From positions 1-64,000 of the forward strand of contig DATEHQ010000159.1 in assembly GCA_035279525.1 (NCBI GenBank): 64,000 bases of DNA, read 5' to 3'. Made by a program: the position numbers and the translations under genes. The notes under the pieces are model-generated. The model ran no database searches. It worked only from the letters and a program-made list of their open reading frames with translations, and was not told the DNA's origin. Shown here piece after piece: positions 40,390 to 49,094 of the stretch (positions within the stretch are counted from its first letter, which is position 1; every line of letters starts with the position of its first letter). Origin of the DNA: DATEHQ01 sp035279525. Lineage in GTDB: Bacteria; Chloroflexota; Dormibacteria; Dormibacterales; Dormibacteraceae.

Positions 40390-41001
40390 ATGAGCATCGA
40401 CTTCGTCCTGATCACCCTGGTCATCGTGGTATCGCCTGGGATCGGAGTGCTGTACACCGTGTCGACCGCGCTCTCGCGCGGATCGCGCGCCGGAGTGGTC
40501 GCCGCGTTCGGCTGCACCCTGGGCATCGTGCCGCACATGCTCGCGGCGATCGTCGGCCTGGCGGCGCTGCTGAACGCGAGCGCGGGCGTCTTTCAAACGG
40601 TCAAGTACCTTGGAGTTGCGTACCTGCTCTACCTGGCCTGGACGACGGTCAGGGAGCATGGGTCTCTTGCTGTCGAGGGCAGGACGGGGAACGGCTCGGC
40701 AGGGCGCGTGATCCTCAAGGCCATCCTGATCAACCTGCTCAATCCCAAGCTCTCGATCTTCTTCTTCGCGTTCCTGCCCCAGTTCGTCAGCGTGCATGAC
40801 GCTCAGCCCGTCTTCCGGATGGTTCTGCTCAGCGCCGTCTTCATGGGCCTGACGTTCGTCGTCTTTGCCGGCTACGGCGTGCTCGCGGCCCTGGTCCGGG
40901 AGCGGGTCATCTCGCGGCCTCGGGTGATGACCTGGATGCGGCGCAGCTTCGCAGGTGCGTTTGTCGTGCTCGCCGCCAAGCTGGCCCTGGTCGAGCGCTG
41001 A
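40390..41001 (+). CDS. LysE/RhtB-family amino acid exporter
   Basis: A 203-aa membrane protein. ATG at 40390 with GGAG 5 nt before. The first helix carries the family signature (LITLVIVVSPGIGVLYTVSTALSRGSRAG), followed by GIVPHMLAAIVGLAALL, KYLGVAYLLYLAWTTVRE, and NLLNPKLSIFFFAFLPQFV, a diagnostic LysE/RhtB motif. It exports amino acids or analogues such as homoserine or lysine, driven by the proton motive force. It is divergent from two MFS transporter genes. Substrate unassigned. Confidence 0.9.
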   Translation: MSIDFVLITLVIVVSPGIGVLYTVSTALSRGSRAGVVAAFGCTLGIVPHMLAAIVGLAALLNASAGVFQTVKYLGVAYLLYLAWTTVREHGSLAVEGRTGNGSAGRVILKAILINLLNPKLSIFFFAFLPQFVSVHDAQPVFRMVLLSAVFMGLTFVVFAGYGVLAALVRERVISRPRVMTWMRRSFAGAFVVLAAKLALVER

Positions 41002-41340
41002 CAGGGTGAGGGCTTCCCCGCTGTAGCGGATGGCTCCAGGTCTTCCCCGCTTCGGCGGATGGGTGCTGGCCTTCCCCGCTTCGGCGGGGAAGTACCGGGC
41101 GCAGCCCGGGGATGGGGCCAAGGTGGCTTTTCACACGTGAGATCGGCCCCTCCGACGGTCTTCCCCGCATTGGCGGATGGGTGCTGGTCTTCCCCGCTTG
41201 GCGGGGAAGTACCGGGCGCAGCCCGGGGATGGGGCCGAGGTTGTGATCGGCCCCTCCGGCGGGCTACGCCCGCCACCTCCCCAATCAATGGGGAGGACCG
41301 GGATGGGGCCCAGAATCAATGGGGAGGACCAGGAGCCTTC
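41002..41340. repeat. Intergenic repeat block between lysE-type and ade genes
   Basis: This 339-bp stretch has no gene. An 82-83-bp unit occurs at 41041-41123 and 41159-41240 (118-bp period), with a partial third copy at 41011-41040. Each unit contains self-complementary segments, for example CTTCCCCGC with GCGGGGAAG, and CCGGGCGCAGCCCGG. Two 17-bp copies of AATCAATGGGGAGGACC are at 41283-41299 and 41314-41330. It resembles dispersed non-coding palindromic elements (REP-like) found in intergenic regions. Confidence 0.8.
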
Positions 41341-43026
41341 TCAGTCCGCCGCCAGCGCCACCACCTCGAGCCGGCCAACGTCGACTAGGCCGCGGTCCGT
41401 GATCTTCAGCTCCGGGATCACCGACAGCGCGAGGAAGCTGAGGCACATGAACGGCGCCTCCCACCTCACCCCGTTTTCGCGAAGGACCGCCTCCATCGCG
41501 GCGAGCTTGCGGTGCACCTCGTTCAGCGGCGCGTCGCTCATGAGCCCCGCGACCGGCAGCGCCAGCTCTCCTTTGACCTGACCGTCGATCACGACCACGA
41601 CGCCCCCGCCGATCTCGGCCAGCCGGCGGACGCAAAGTCTCATGTCGCCGTCGTCGACTCCCAGCACGACGATGTTGTGCGCGTCGTGTGCCACGGTCGA
41701 GGCAAACGCGCCACGCCGCAGCCCGACGTTGGTCGCGAACCCGCAGCCGATGCGCCCGCTGGCGTGGTGGCGTTCGACCACCGCGATCTTGACCAGGTCT
41801 CGACCGACGTCCGCCACGAGGTCGCCGTTCTCGATGGCTGGTTCCATCAGCTCGCACCCGGTGACCAGCTGGCCGGGCACGACGCGGATCACGCGGATGT
41901 GGCGCGCGCCCGCCGCGACCGCAAACGCCCGCTCGTCGAGCGGCGCGACGTGGACTGTCTTGCGCACCCATTCCGGCGTCTCCACGGGTTCGTGTACAGC
42001 GAGCTTTCCGCGCTTGAGGACCAGGCGCGGTTGGAATGACTCGAGGTCGTCCAGGACCACGATGTCCGCCTGATAGCCGGGCGCGATCGCGCCGAGATGG
42101 CGCAGGCCGTGGTACTCGGCGGGATTCAGTGTGGCCATGACGAGCGCGTCTTCGGGCCGGATCCCATGCGCCACCGCGGTGCGAAGCATCTGGTCGATGT
42201 GGCCCTCCTCGACCAGGAACACCGGCTCGCGGTCGTCGGTGCAGAACATGCATCGCTCGGGGCCGTGATCGCGGACGAGGGGGAGGAGGTCGACGAGGTT
42301 CCTCGCGGCGGAACCCTCGCGAAGCATGACCCACATGCCCAGCCGCCTCTTCTCGAGCGCCTCCTCATAGGTGGCGCACTCGTGGTCCGAGTAGATCCCG
42401 GCACCGACGTAGGCGTTCAGCGAGCGACCCCGCACCCCGGGCGCATGGCCGTCGACGTGCTCGGTCAGGCCTGTGTGGAGCTTGGCCAGCTCCTCCGGCC
42501 GCCCGGAGATGACACCTGGAAAGTTCATCATCTCGGCGACGCCGATCGTGCGGCGCCTTCGCAGCAAGCCCGCCAGGTCGCCGGCGCCGAAGGATCGGTG
42601 CGGCGACTCCAGGGGGGATGCCGGCACGCAGGACGGCGCCATCACGAAGACGTCGAGCGGCACCTGCTCGCACACGTCGAGGAGCCAGTGCACGCCGTCG
42701 GCCCCCAGCACGTTCGCGATCTCGTGGGGGTCCGCCACGACGGCGGTCGTGCCGTGTGGCAGCACGGCGCGCGAGAACTGGTCGAGCATCAGCTTCGACG
42801 ATTCGACGTGCACGTGGGCGTCGATGTACCCGGGCACCACGTAAGCGCCGTCGACGTCGACACTCTCGCGCCCGTCGTACTGACCCAGCCCGACCACGTG
42901 CCCGTCGGCGATGGCCACGCCGGTCTCGAGCCACTCCTTCGTGAAGACCGAGAAGACCCTGCCACCGGCGAGCACAAGGTCGGCGGGCTCGTCTCCTCGA
43001 GCGACCGCCAGCCACCTGGCCTTCAC
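41341..43026 (-). CDS. ade: Adenine deaminase
   Basis: From GTG at 43026 the protein is 561 aa, the usual size. It is an amidohydrolase-fold enzyme of the bacterial adenine deaminase (Ade) family. The metal-binding entry is VPGYIDAHVHVESSKL, followed by VLPHGTTAVVADPHEIANVLG, NFPGVISG and the C-terminal GCGFATNVGLRRGAFASTVAHDAHNIVV and PVAGLMSD motifs characteristic of the family. It converts adenine to hypoxanthine in purine salvage. The frame opens 24 codons further upstream (TTG at 43098), so the start is a choice. It is next to a TetR/MFS pair without obvious functional link. Confidence 0.88.
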   Translation of the reverse strand: MKARWLAVARGDEPADLVLAGGRVFSVFTKEWLETGVAIADGHVVGLGQYDGRESVDVDGAYVVPGYIDAHVHVESSKLMLDQFSRAVLPHGTTAVVADPHEIANVLGADGVHWLLDVCEQVPLDVFVMAPSCVPASPLESPHRSFGAGDLAGLLRRRRTIGVAEMMNFPGVISGRPEELAKLHTGLTEHVDGHAPGVRGRSLNAYVGAGIYSDHECATYEEALEKRRLGMWVMLREGSAARNLVDLLPLVRDHGPERCMFCTDDREPVFLVEEGHIDQMLRTAVAHGIRPEDALVMATLNPAEYHGLRHLGAIAPGYQADIVVLDDLESFQPRLVLKRGKLAVHEPVETPEWVRKTVHVAPLDERAFAVAAGARHIRVIRVVPGQLVTGCELMEPAIENGDLVADVGRDLVKIAVVERHHASGRIGCGFATNVGLRRGAFASTVAHDAHNIVVLGVDDGDMRLCVRRLAEIGGGVVVVIDGQVKGELALPVAGLMSDAPLNEVHRKLAAMEAVLRENGVRWEAPFMCLSFLALSVIPELKITDRGLVDVGRLEVVALAAD

Positions 43027-43104
43027 TGGTTCGAGGGGATCACGCCGCCTGCATGCACTGCGCGGAATGTAACCGCAAACCCTCGACCCACGCGACAACG
43101 CGGG

Positions 43105-43713
43105 TCAGCGCTTGCGTCGGGTCGAGCTCCAGTCGAGCGGAAGCCCAGCCTCGAGGTGCGCCATCGCCTCGTCGGCCGCCGCGAGCAGGTCGGCGCCCGG
43201 ATCCTCGGCCATCGTGATCAGGGTCGACATCATCACCCCCAGCAGGGCGCCCGCCATGTTGCGCACCGCGAAGTCCTTTGCCGAGCCCCCGGCGCGCGTC
43301 GCCACGAGGCCTGCGATCTCATCGACCATGTCGGCAAAGCGGGCGAGCATGGCGGCGCGCAGGGAGGGGGTGGACGACATCAAGGCGATGCGCTGCCGCA
43401 TGATCCTGTCCTGCTCCGGCGTCAGCTTCCGGAACACGCCGTCCATGGCGTGCCGCATCGCCGCGATCGGGTGCTCGTCCCTCGGCTCGGCGTTGAAAGC
43501 GGCCAGGATGAGCGGGTCTAGCTCGTCCTGGTACACGACGTCTTCCTTGGAAGAGAAATAGTTGAAGAACGTGCTGGGTGAGATCTCCGCCGCATCCGCG
43601 ATCTGCTCGACCGTCGTGTCTTCGTATCCCTGTTCGAGGAAGAGCCTGATCGCCTCTCGCTGGATCGCCGACTTCGTCTTGAGCTTCTTGCGCTCGCGCA
43701 ACCCCGAGGCCAA
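43105..43713 (-). CDS. TetR-family transcriptional regulator
   Basis: From TTG at 43713 this is 202 aa. The N-terminal helix-turn-helix has the TetR pattern: LKTKSAIQREAIRLFLEQGYEDTTVEQIADAAEISPSTFFNYFSSKEDVV. The C-terminal ligand domain is helical (LRAAMLARFADMVDEIAGLVATRAGG). It stops upstream of ade and starts 2 bases after the stop of the MFS gene, so the exporter and its regulator form one operon. The palindromes at 45282-45302 before the MFS start are the likely binding site. The frame merges upstream with antisense sequence of the MFS gene, which is not coding. Confidence 0.85.
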   Translation of the reverse strand: MASGLRERKKLKTKSAIQREAIRLFLEQGYEDTTVEQIADAAEISPSTFFNYFSSKEDVVYQDELDPLILAAFNAEPRDEHPIAAMRHAMDGVFRKLTPEQDRIMRQRIALMSSTPSLRAAMLARFADMVDEIAGLVATRAGGSAKDFAVRNMAGALLGVMMSTLITMAEDPGADLLAAADEAMAHLEAGLPLDWSSTRRKR

Positions 43714-43715
43714 GT

Positions 43716-45281
43716 TCAGGCGACCTGTTCCACCACTGGCGACTGCACTTGCGCTTCGAGCTCCTTTCGTCCCGGCATGAAGATCAGGGCCAGCACCATC
43801 GCGACGGCGGCCGTTGCCGCAGACACCATCATCGCCGTATCCATCCCCTGGACGAAGGCATGGCGGACCGAGTCCAGGAGGGTCGCGGAATGCAGCCGGC
43901 TCGCCACGGCGACGCCCGCGAACACGCTCTGCCGCACCGCGGCCGCCGCGGCGGGAGGCAGGCCGGTCAGGGCGAGGTGTGAGTGGTAGACGCTGACCAG
44001 CACGCTGCCCAGGATGGCTGAGCCGAACGGCGCGCCGACCTTCTGCATCGCCTGGATCAAAGCCGACGCGATGCCGCTCTGTTCGGCCGGTACCGTCTTG
44101 AGCGCGGCCGAGGCCGCCGTCGCGAAGGCGATGCCCATGCCGAAGCCGACGATCACCATCCACCCCGCGACGAACCACGGGCTCGAGTCGACGGCCGTGG
44201 TCGCCGCAGCGAGCAGCCCCGCGCCCGTGACCGCAAAGCCGCCGGCCACGGTGAGCTTGGGCCCGATCCCGTTCACGATCCGGTCGGCGGGTACCGCTCC
44301 GAGGATCAGGCCGACGATTGCGGGCAGCAGCCTCACACCGGATGACTCTGGGTCGAGCCCCAGCACGCCCTGCGAGTACTGGGGCATCGTGAAGACGAGT
44401 CCGATGAGCGAAAGGCCGCCGAGCGCGGCAAGGATCGCGCCCCATGTGAAGCCTCGGGCGCGGAACAGGCTGAGGTCGATCAGCGGGCGCGCGTGACGCC
44501 GCGTGAGCAGGTTCTCCCAGAAGAAGAAAGCGACGATGACGAGGATCCCGAAGGCCAGCATGGCCAGCGAGGGCGCGTCGGTCCAGCCGTTGCGACCGAG
44601 CTCGATCAGGCCGTACGTGATGGCGGCCAGCCCCCCGCTCGCAAGCAGCATGCCCGCCGGGTCGATGGCCGGTCGCTCGGGCGCACGCGATTCGGGCACG
44701 AGGGTGAGGACCGCGACCAGGCCGATCAGGGCCACCGGGACGTTCATCAAAAAGATCCAGCCCCACCAGAAGTTGGTCAGCAGCCAGCCGCCGAAGATCG
44801 GGCCGATCGGGAGCGCGACGAAGTTCGCCGCCGCCCAAAGGCCGACAGCGCGCGGCCTCTCCTCCTCGGTGAAGAGGACGGTCAGCACGGAGAGCGCCAT
44901 GACGACGATCCCGGATCCCGCGAGGCCGAGCACGAGCCGTCCGACGAGGAACGCCGCCGGGGTGGTCGAGTACGCGCAGACGATGGAGCCGGCCCCGAAG
45001 AGGACGAGCGCGCCGGTCAGGATCCGTTTGCGGCCGAAGCGGTCTCCCAGCACGCCGGCGGGGAGCATGCCCGCGGCCAGGCACAGGGCGTACCCGGACG
45101 AGAACCACTGGAGGTCCGACTCGGACGCCTTCAAGGCCACGGCCAGCGTCGGGAGGGCCACGCTCAGAACTGTCACGTCGAGACCCGCCGCCAGCACGCC
45201 GAGCGTCAGGGCGGCGAGCGCCCACCACTTCCGAGAGATTCCCAGGATCATTTTCCCATTGCCTCCAGCTTTTGAGGTCAT
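43716..45281 (-). CDS. MFS multidrug efflux transporter (DHA2, 14 helices)
   Basis: A 521-aa transporter with the DHA2 signature LDVTVLSVALPTLAVAL (motif D1), GVLGDRFGRKRILTG (motif A), and GPIFGGWLLTNFWWGWIFLMNVPVAL (motif C, antiporter). Fourteen membrane helices are expected. It exports toxic compounds in exchange for protons and is paired with the downstream TetR gene, a common self-regulated resistance module. The ATG at 45281 sits a few nt after a -10-like TCTAAT. Another ATG at 45251 has a GGAGG ribosome site and is an alternative start. Confidence 0.9.
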   Translation of the reverse strand: MTSKAGGNGKMILGISRKWWALAALTLGVLAAGLDVTVLSVALPTLAVALKASESDLQWFSSGYALCLAAGMLPAGVLGDRFGRKRILTGALVLFGAGSIVCAYSTTPAAFLVGRLVLGLAGSGIVVMALSVLTVLFTEEERPRAVGLWAAANFVALPIGPIFGGWLLTNFWWGWIFLMNVPVALIGLVAVLTLVPESRAPERPAIDPAGMLLASGGLAAITYGLIELGRNGWTDAPSLAMLAFGILVIVAFFFWENLLTRRHARPLIDLSLFRARGFTWGAILAALGGLSLIGLVFTMPQYSQGVLGLDPESSGVRLLPAIVGLILGAVPADRIVNGIGPKLTVAGGFAVTGAGLLAAATTAVDSSPWFVAGWMVIVGFGMGIAFATAASAALKTVPAEQSGIASALIQAMQKVGAPFGSAILGSVLVSVYHSHLALTGLPPAAAAAVRQSVFAGVAVASRLHSATLLDSVRHAFVQGMDTAMMVSAATAAVAMVLALIFMPGRKELEAQVQSPVVEQVA

Positions 45282-45302
45282 TCTAAATTAGAGAGACTCT
45301 AA
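45282..45302. promoter_or_regulatory. Overlapping palindromes before the MFS/TetR operon
   Basis: TCTAA-A-TTAGA (45282-45292) overlaps TTAGAG-AGA-CTCTAA (45288-45302). Both sit against the MFS start codon, covering the likely -10 box, a suitable place for TetR repression. Confidence 0.6.
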
Positions 45303-45354
45303 AAATCAAGAGGCTGCAGCTTAGCGCGTGTCGGGAGAGCGCCTGCGCCTGGAC

Positions 45355-46041
45355 TCAGGCGATGACGGGGACGGTGTCGGTGGTGGCCGAACGCCTGAAC
45401 GGCAGGTACAGGAGCGTGAAGATGCCCACCGCCAGGACGGTCAGGGTCACGATGTACCAGGGCCATGGGCCCATGTAGTCCAGGAAGGTGTGGGTCGGTG
45501 GGATGTTCCGCAGAAAGAGGTAGTTGCCGCCCGTGACGTAATCGACGCCACCGACGGCGACGGCGTAGATGGCGGTCGCCAGCGAGACCCTGAGCACCGC
45601 ACGGCCGGCCGGGCGCATGCGCAGCGCGACGACCAGGTAAAAGGCCCCCATCACGAGCAGGCCGTGCTCGGCGTAGTACTGAAAGTAGACGGGGTCTGGA
45701 AAGTGCCCAGGGATGTCGGGTGAGAACAGGCCGGGCAGCGTGCCCCCGAGACCCCAGAAGTAGCTGATCTCGAAGGCGAATCGCGTTCGCCACCAGAGGG
45801 CGGCGGCCACCACGAAGCAGCCCGCTTCGCAGAGGTGCAGTGGGAGGCTCCAGCGGACGGTCCAGGTGCCCTCGACGATGGTGATGACCCACCATCCGAC
45901 CTCGGCCAGGACGACGGCCACGGCGATCACGCGCGCCCCCTGGTCGACCCAGCGCCCGGGCCGCCGGCGGGCGGCCACCAGCACCGCCGCGATGGCGGCC
46001 GCGATGACTAGAAGCGGGAGACCATGCTCGGCCGGTTCCAT
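45355..46041 (-). CDS. TIGR02206/YwaF-family membrane protein
   Basis: A 228-aa membrane protein with six or seven helices. Family features include an N-terminal EHGLPLL, WSLPLHLCEAGCFVVAAALWW, FEISYFWGLGGTLPGLFSPDI, FPDPVYFQYYAEHGLLVMGAFYLV and the later YLFLRNIPPTHTFLDYMGPWPWYI. These match the YwaF-type integral membrane family (TIGR02206). Its function is not established. It stands alone between the TetR/MFS operon and the P450 gene. Confidence 0.85.
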   Translation of the reverse strand: MEPAEHGLPLLVIAAAIAAVLVAARRRPGRWVDQGARVIAVAVVLAEVGWWVITIVEGTWTVRWSLPLHLCEAGCFVVAAALWWRTRFAFEISYFWGLGGTLPGLFSPDIPGHFPDPVYFQYYAEHGLLVMGAFYLVVALRMRPAGRAVLRVSLATAIYAVAVGGVDYVTGGNYLFLRNIPPTHTFLDYMGPWPWYIVTLTVLAVGIFTLLYLPFRRSATTDTVPVIA

Positions 46042-46100
46042 GGCCGAGGCAAATATTTGCGCATGGGACCCCGGTTTGTGCCCAGGTTAGCCGCCCTGCG

Positions 46101-47447
46101 TCAGGCGGCCCTGGGAGCGAGACCGATCGGCATCCCGCCGGCCGGGCGAAGGGTGAGAGAGGGGGCCGGGTCGACACGGGTCGAAGAGGTGAGCCTGAAC
46201 CGCGGCAGGATCGTCGCGATCGCGATCGTTGCCTCCATCATCGCGTACGAGCTGCCGACGCAGCGGCGCGGTCCGCTGCTGAATGGGAAGAAGGCGAATT
46301 TCGGGAGACGCGAGCTGAGACCGTCGAGCCAGCGCTCGGGAACGAACTGATCCGGCTCCTCGAAGAGCTTCGGGTTGCGATGGATCGCCCAGGGGCTCAT
46401 CAGCACCGTGGTTCCCCTCGGGACGCGACGATCGCCCACGAGGGTGTCGCGCAGCGCCCGGCGGCCGAACGCATAGGCCGGCGGGTAGAGACGGAGAACC
46501 TCGTTCAGCACCGCCTGCATGTAGGGAAGGCGCGCGACCATGGTGGCTGGGGAATCGCGTGGATCGGTGCCGGCCTCGCGCAGCTCATCGACCAGCCGGT
46601 CTTGAACGTCGACGCGCCTCCCGAGCACGTACCAGGTCCAGGACAGAAGGCATGCGGTCGTCTCGTGCCCGGCGAAGAAGACCGCGAGGCAGGCGTCGCG
46701 GACCTCGCGGTCCCGCATGGGCTGCCCGTCCTCGTCGCTGGCCGCGATCAGCATCGACAGCAGGTCGCCGGTGGGGAAAAGACGCCGCTCCCGGATCGCG
46801 GTGTAGGCGATCTCGTCGAGCTCACGCAATGCTCGCAGCAAGCGCAGCGTGCGGAAGTTGGGCAGCGGGAACCTGAAGCGGACAGGGCTTGCGATCCGGC
46901 TGTTGAACTCGTCCATCACAGTCGACACCAGCCGCTCCGCGGCGTTGATGCCGTTGGAGAAGTCGATGCCGAACAGAGTGCGCGTAACAATGCGCAGCGT
47001 CATGCGCATCATGTCGGAGTGGAGGTCGCGGCTCTGCCCGGTGGTCATGGCCGCGGCCGCGCGCTCCGCCTCGTCGGCCATCACGATGGCGTAGGCGTCG
47101 AGCCTCTCGCGATGGAAGGCGGGGAGGACGAGCTTTCGCTGGTGCAGCCAGCTGTCGCTGTCCGCGAGCAGGAGGCTGCCCGCCAGCAGCGGATGCATCA
47201 GGCTGGTCAGGTAGGCCTTGCTGAAGTCCGCACGGCGCGTCATCAACACGTCGTTGACCAGGTCCGGTCGGCTGACGACGAGCACGTCATCGGTGCCGAA
47301 GCGGAACCCGCGGATCTCGCCCGACTCCGCACAGTCGCGGAAGAATCCGAGCCTGTCCCGCTGAAAGCGGTCGAAGGCCGAGTTGGACTGTCGCGCCCGG
47401 CGGGCCAGAGGGATCACGGCTCTAAACCGGGGGCTAATCCGCAGCAA
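46101..47447 (-). CDS. Cytochrome P450
   Basis: A 448-aa P450 monooxygenase. The oxygen-activating helix I motif is AGHETTACLL (about residue 262), the ExxR pair is in NEVLRLYPP (about 318), and the heme Cys loop is FSSGPRRCVGSSYA (about 393-406). The sequence style (LMHPLLAGSLLLADSDSWLHQRKLVLPAFH) is close to CYP4-like and CYP110/CYP197 fatty acid or terpenoid hydroxylases of bacteria. No ferredoxin or reductase gene is adjacent, so electron partners are elsewhere. Substrate unknown. It is followed downstream by the YwaF-like membrane gene on the same strand. Confidence 0.93.
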   Translation of the reverse strand: MLRISPRFRAVIPLARRARQSNSAFDRFQRDRLGFFRDCAESGEIRGFRFGTDDVLVVSRPDLVNDVLMTRRADFSKAYLTSLMHPLLAGSLLLADSDSWLHQRKLVLPAFHRERLDAYAIVMADEAERAAAAMTTGQSRDLHSDMMRMTLRIVTRTLFGIDFSNGINAAERLVSTVMDEFNSRIASPVRFRFPLPNFRTLRLLRALRELDEIAYTAIRERRLFPTGDLLSMLIAASDEDGQPMRDREVRDACLAVFFAGHETTACLLSWTWYVLGRRVDVQDRLVDELREAGTDPRDSPATMVARLPYMQAVLNEVLRLYPPAYAFGRRALRDTLVGDRRVPRGTTVLMSPWAIHRNPKLFEEPDQFVPERWLDGLSSRLPKFAFFPFSSGPRRCVGSSYAMMEATIAIATILPRFRLTSSTRVDPAPSLTLRPAGGMPIGLAPRAA

Positions 47448-47510
47448 GGCCAGGGACCAAGGTCGCGGCCATCGTAGCGGGTGCTGGAGGGTCGGCCGAA
47501 GGAGGCCTCC

Positions 47511-48128
47511 CTAGTTGATCAGCTCCAGCTCCCGGGCGGCGACCACGGCGTTCAGCTTGCTGTGCGCGCCAAGCTTCGTGTTGATCGAGCGCACGTGCGT
47601 GCGCACTGTCGAATAGCTGACGCCGAGTCGCTTCGCGACCTCGCGACTCGGCAGTCCGTGAGAGATGAGCTCGAGCACCTCGCGCTCGCGGGGGCTGAGG
47701 CTGACTCGGATCTCCTCGCGTGCCCGGCCGCGCCTCAGCGCACCGGCGATCGCGGCCGGCGTGATCAGCGTCTCGCCGTCCGCCACGCTGCGAACGGCCG
47801 CGATCACGTCTGACGCCGGCGCGGACTTGAGCACATACGCCGCCGCTCCGGCCTCGATCGCCGCCAGCTGTGCCGTGTCGCTCGAATCGCGGCTGAGAAA
47901 CATGAAACGAGCGCCCGGATGTGTCTTGCGCATGGCGAAGGCCGCGTCCCGGCCGGTGCCGTCGTCGAGATGGAAGTCCATCACCACGACGTCGGGATCG
48001 ATGGTGGGCGGGAGCATCGCCGCCTCACGCACGGAGGCCGCCTGCGCGACCACGACCATGTCAGGCTGAGCCTCGAGCAGCAGGGACAGGCTCTCGGACA
48101 CCAGCTCGTGGTTCTCGACGATCACCAC
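47511..48128 (-). CDS. LuxR/NarL-type response regulator
   Basis: From GTG at 48128 this is 205 aa. The receiver domain begins IRVVIVENHE and contains the phospho-acceptor Asp in VVVMDFHLDDGTG, with the later Lys in AAYVLKSAP. The acidic pair near the N-terminus is Glu-Asn rather than Asp-Asp, so metal binding may be weak. The C-terminal LuxR helix-turn-helix (LSPREREVLELISHGLPSREVAKRLGVSYSTVRTHVRSI) is standard. No histidine kinase gene is beside it. The frame is open upstream but without a conventional start, and the upstream gene ends at 48209, so the start is uncertain. Confidence 0.85.
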   Translation of the reverse strand: MVIVENHELVSESLSLLLEAQPDMVVVAQAASVREAAMLPPTIDPDVVVMDFHLDDGTGRDAAFAMRKTHPGARFMFLSRDSSDTAQLAAIEAGAAAYVLKSAPASDVIAAVRSVADGETLITPAAIAGALRRGRAREEIRVSLSPREREVLELISHGLPSREVAKRLGVSYSTVRTHVRSINTKLGAHSKLNAVVAARELELIN

Positions 48129-48208
48129 CCGGATGGGACCGGCGCGACCGGTGGCCGCCGGTGCACGACCGTCCGAACCTGGACGCGGCCTCCGATCGAC
48201 GGCCGAGC

Positions 48209-48472
48209 TCAGGACAGCTCCGCCCGCCTCTGCCGCAAGCGGGCCTCCATTCCCCGGACCGCCAGGGCGGCCGCGGCTCGTTCCTCGGCGTGGGCCTGGC
48301 GCAACCTCTCGCGAAATGTGCCAAGCCAGCCGCCGATCTCGTCCAGGCTCTCGATCGCAGCCACGTATGGCAGCAGAGACGGCGGGGGGCCCAGATCCTC
48401 CCTCCGGACCTTGGGCCCCCCGATGGATGCCGCCCCCCGGCGACCTGCCAACTTGCTGCCACCCGCAGCCAT
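48209..48472 (-). CDS. Small helical protein upstream of the response regulator
   Basis: An 87-aa protein with a disordered basic N-terminus and a charged helical C-terminal half (LDEIGGWLGTFRERLRQAHAEERAAAALAVRGMEARLRQRRAELS) likely to form a coiled coil. No known domain. It precedes the response regulator by about 80 bp on the same strand and is divergent from the winged-helix gene, whose N-terminal helices (LAWIENRLATWRDRHAELS) look similar, so the two might pair. Low confidence because antisense frames here are also open. Confidence 0.5.
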   Translation of the reverse strand: MAAGGSKLAGRRGAASIGGPKVRREDLGPPPSLLPYVAAIESLDEIGGWLGTFRERLRQAHAEERAAAALAVRGMEARLRQRRAELS

Positions 48473-48569
48473 ACCGGCTACACGTTAATCCCGGCAGCGC
48501 AATATTCCGGGTCAAAATCAGCCGGCCACGGCAGCGATGTGGGCGTAGATTGGAGTTGGAGGTAGCTGG

Positions 48570-49094
48570 GTGCTTGAACCACGCGGGTATACGGAGCTGC
48601 CGGGCGAGGACCTGTCCACGTCCGCACTCCCGGAAGTCGCCGGATGGATTTCGATCTACGAAGAGCTGGCCGGGGTGCTCCGGTCGGTCCTGGCGCGCGC
48701 CGACGGAGCGGCCGAGGCCGACGACCTCCGCGCACACCTGGCCTGGATCGAGAATCGTCTGGCGACCTGGCGTGACCGGCACGCCGAGCTCTCGGGGCTG
48801 GTCGTCGACCGCAAGGGCCTGGTGCTGACCTACGCGGGCAGGATGCTGCACCTGACGCGTCGCGAGGCCGACCTGCTCGGTTTTCTGCTGCGTCATCCGC
48901 GCCGTCCTTTCACCAGCAAGCAGCTGGCCACCCTGGCGTGGCAGAACTCGAGGCTGTCCGAAGCCCAGGTGCGGACCTACATCATGCGGTTGAGGGCTCG
49001 CATGCAGGAGATCGGGTTGGGCGAGGTGATCACCGTCGAACGCAACCGCGGATACGGAATCAGAGCCTCCATCGCGGGTGGAGGATCCGTATGA
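48570..49094 (+). CDS. Orphan winged-helix regulator (OmpR-type output domain without receiver)
   Basis: A 174-aa protein from GTG at 48570. The N-terminal half is helical (SIYEELAGVLRSVLARADG, AHLAWIENRLATWRDRHAEL) and replaces a receiver domain. The C-terminal half is an OmpR/PhoB-type DNA-binding domain: TYAGRMLHLTRREADLLGFLLRHPRRPFTSKQLATLAW, VRTYIMRLRARMQEIG, EVITVERNRGYGIRA. Lacking a phosphorylation site, it may be controlled by protein interaction. It overlaps the following gene (ATGA), so the two are translated together. Confidence 0.78.
   Translation: MLEPRGYTELPGEDLSTSALPEVAGWISIYEELAGVLRSVLARADGAAEADDLRAHLAWIENRLATWRDRHAELSGLVVDRKGLVLTYAGRMLHLTRREADLLGFLLRHPRRPFTSKQLATLAWQNSRLSEAQVRTYIMRLRARMQEIGLGEVITVERNRGYGIRASIAGGGSV

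Noticed and set aside
41002..41340. Possible CRISPR array or integron site
   Set aside because: Only two full units with a 118-bp period, no regular spacers, no cas or integrase genes nearby.
43105..45228. A 707-codon minus-strand frame
   Set aside because: Only the last 202 codons (TetR) are real; the rest is an off-frame shadow of the MFS gene, rich in Arg and Pro.
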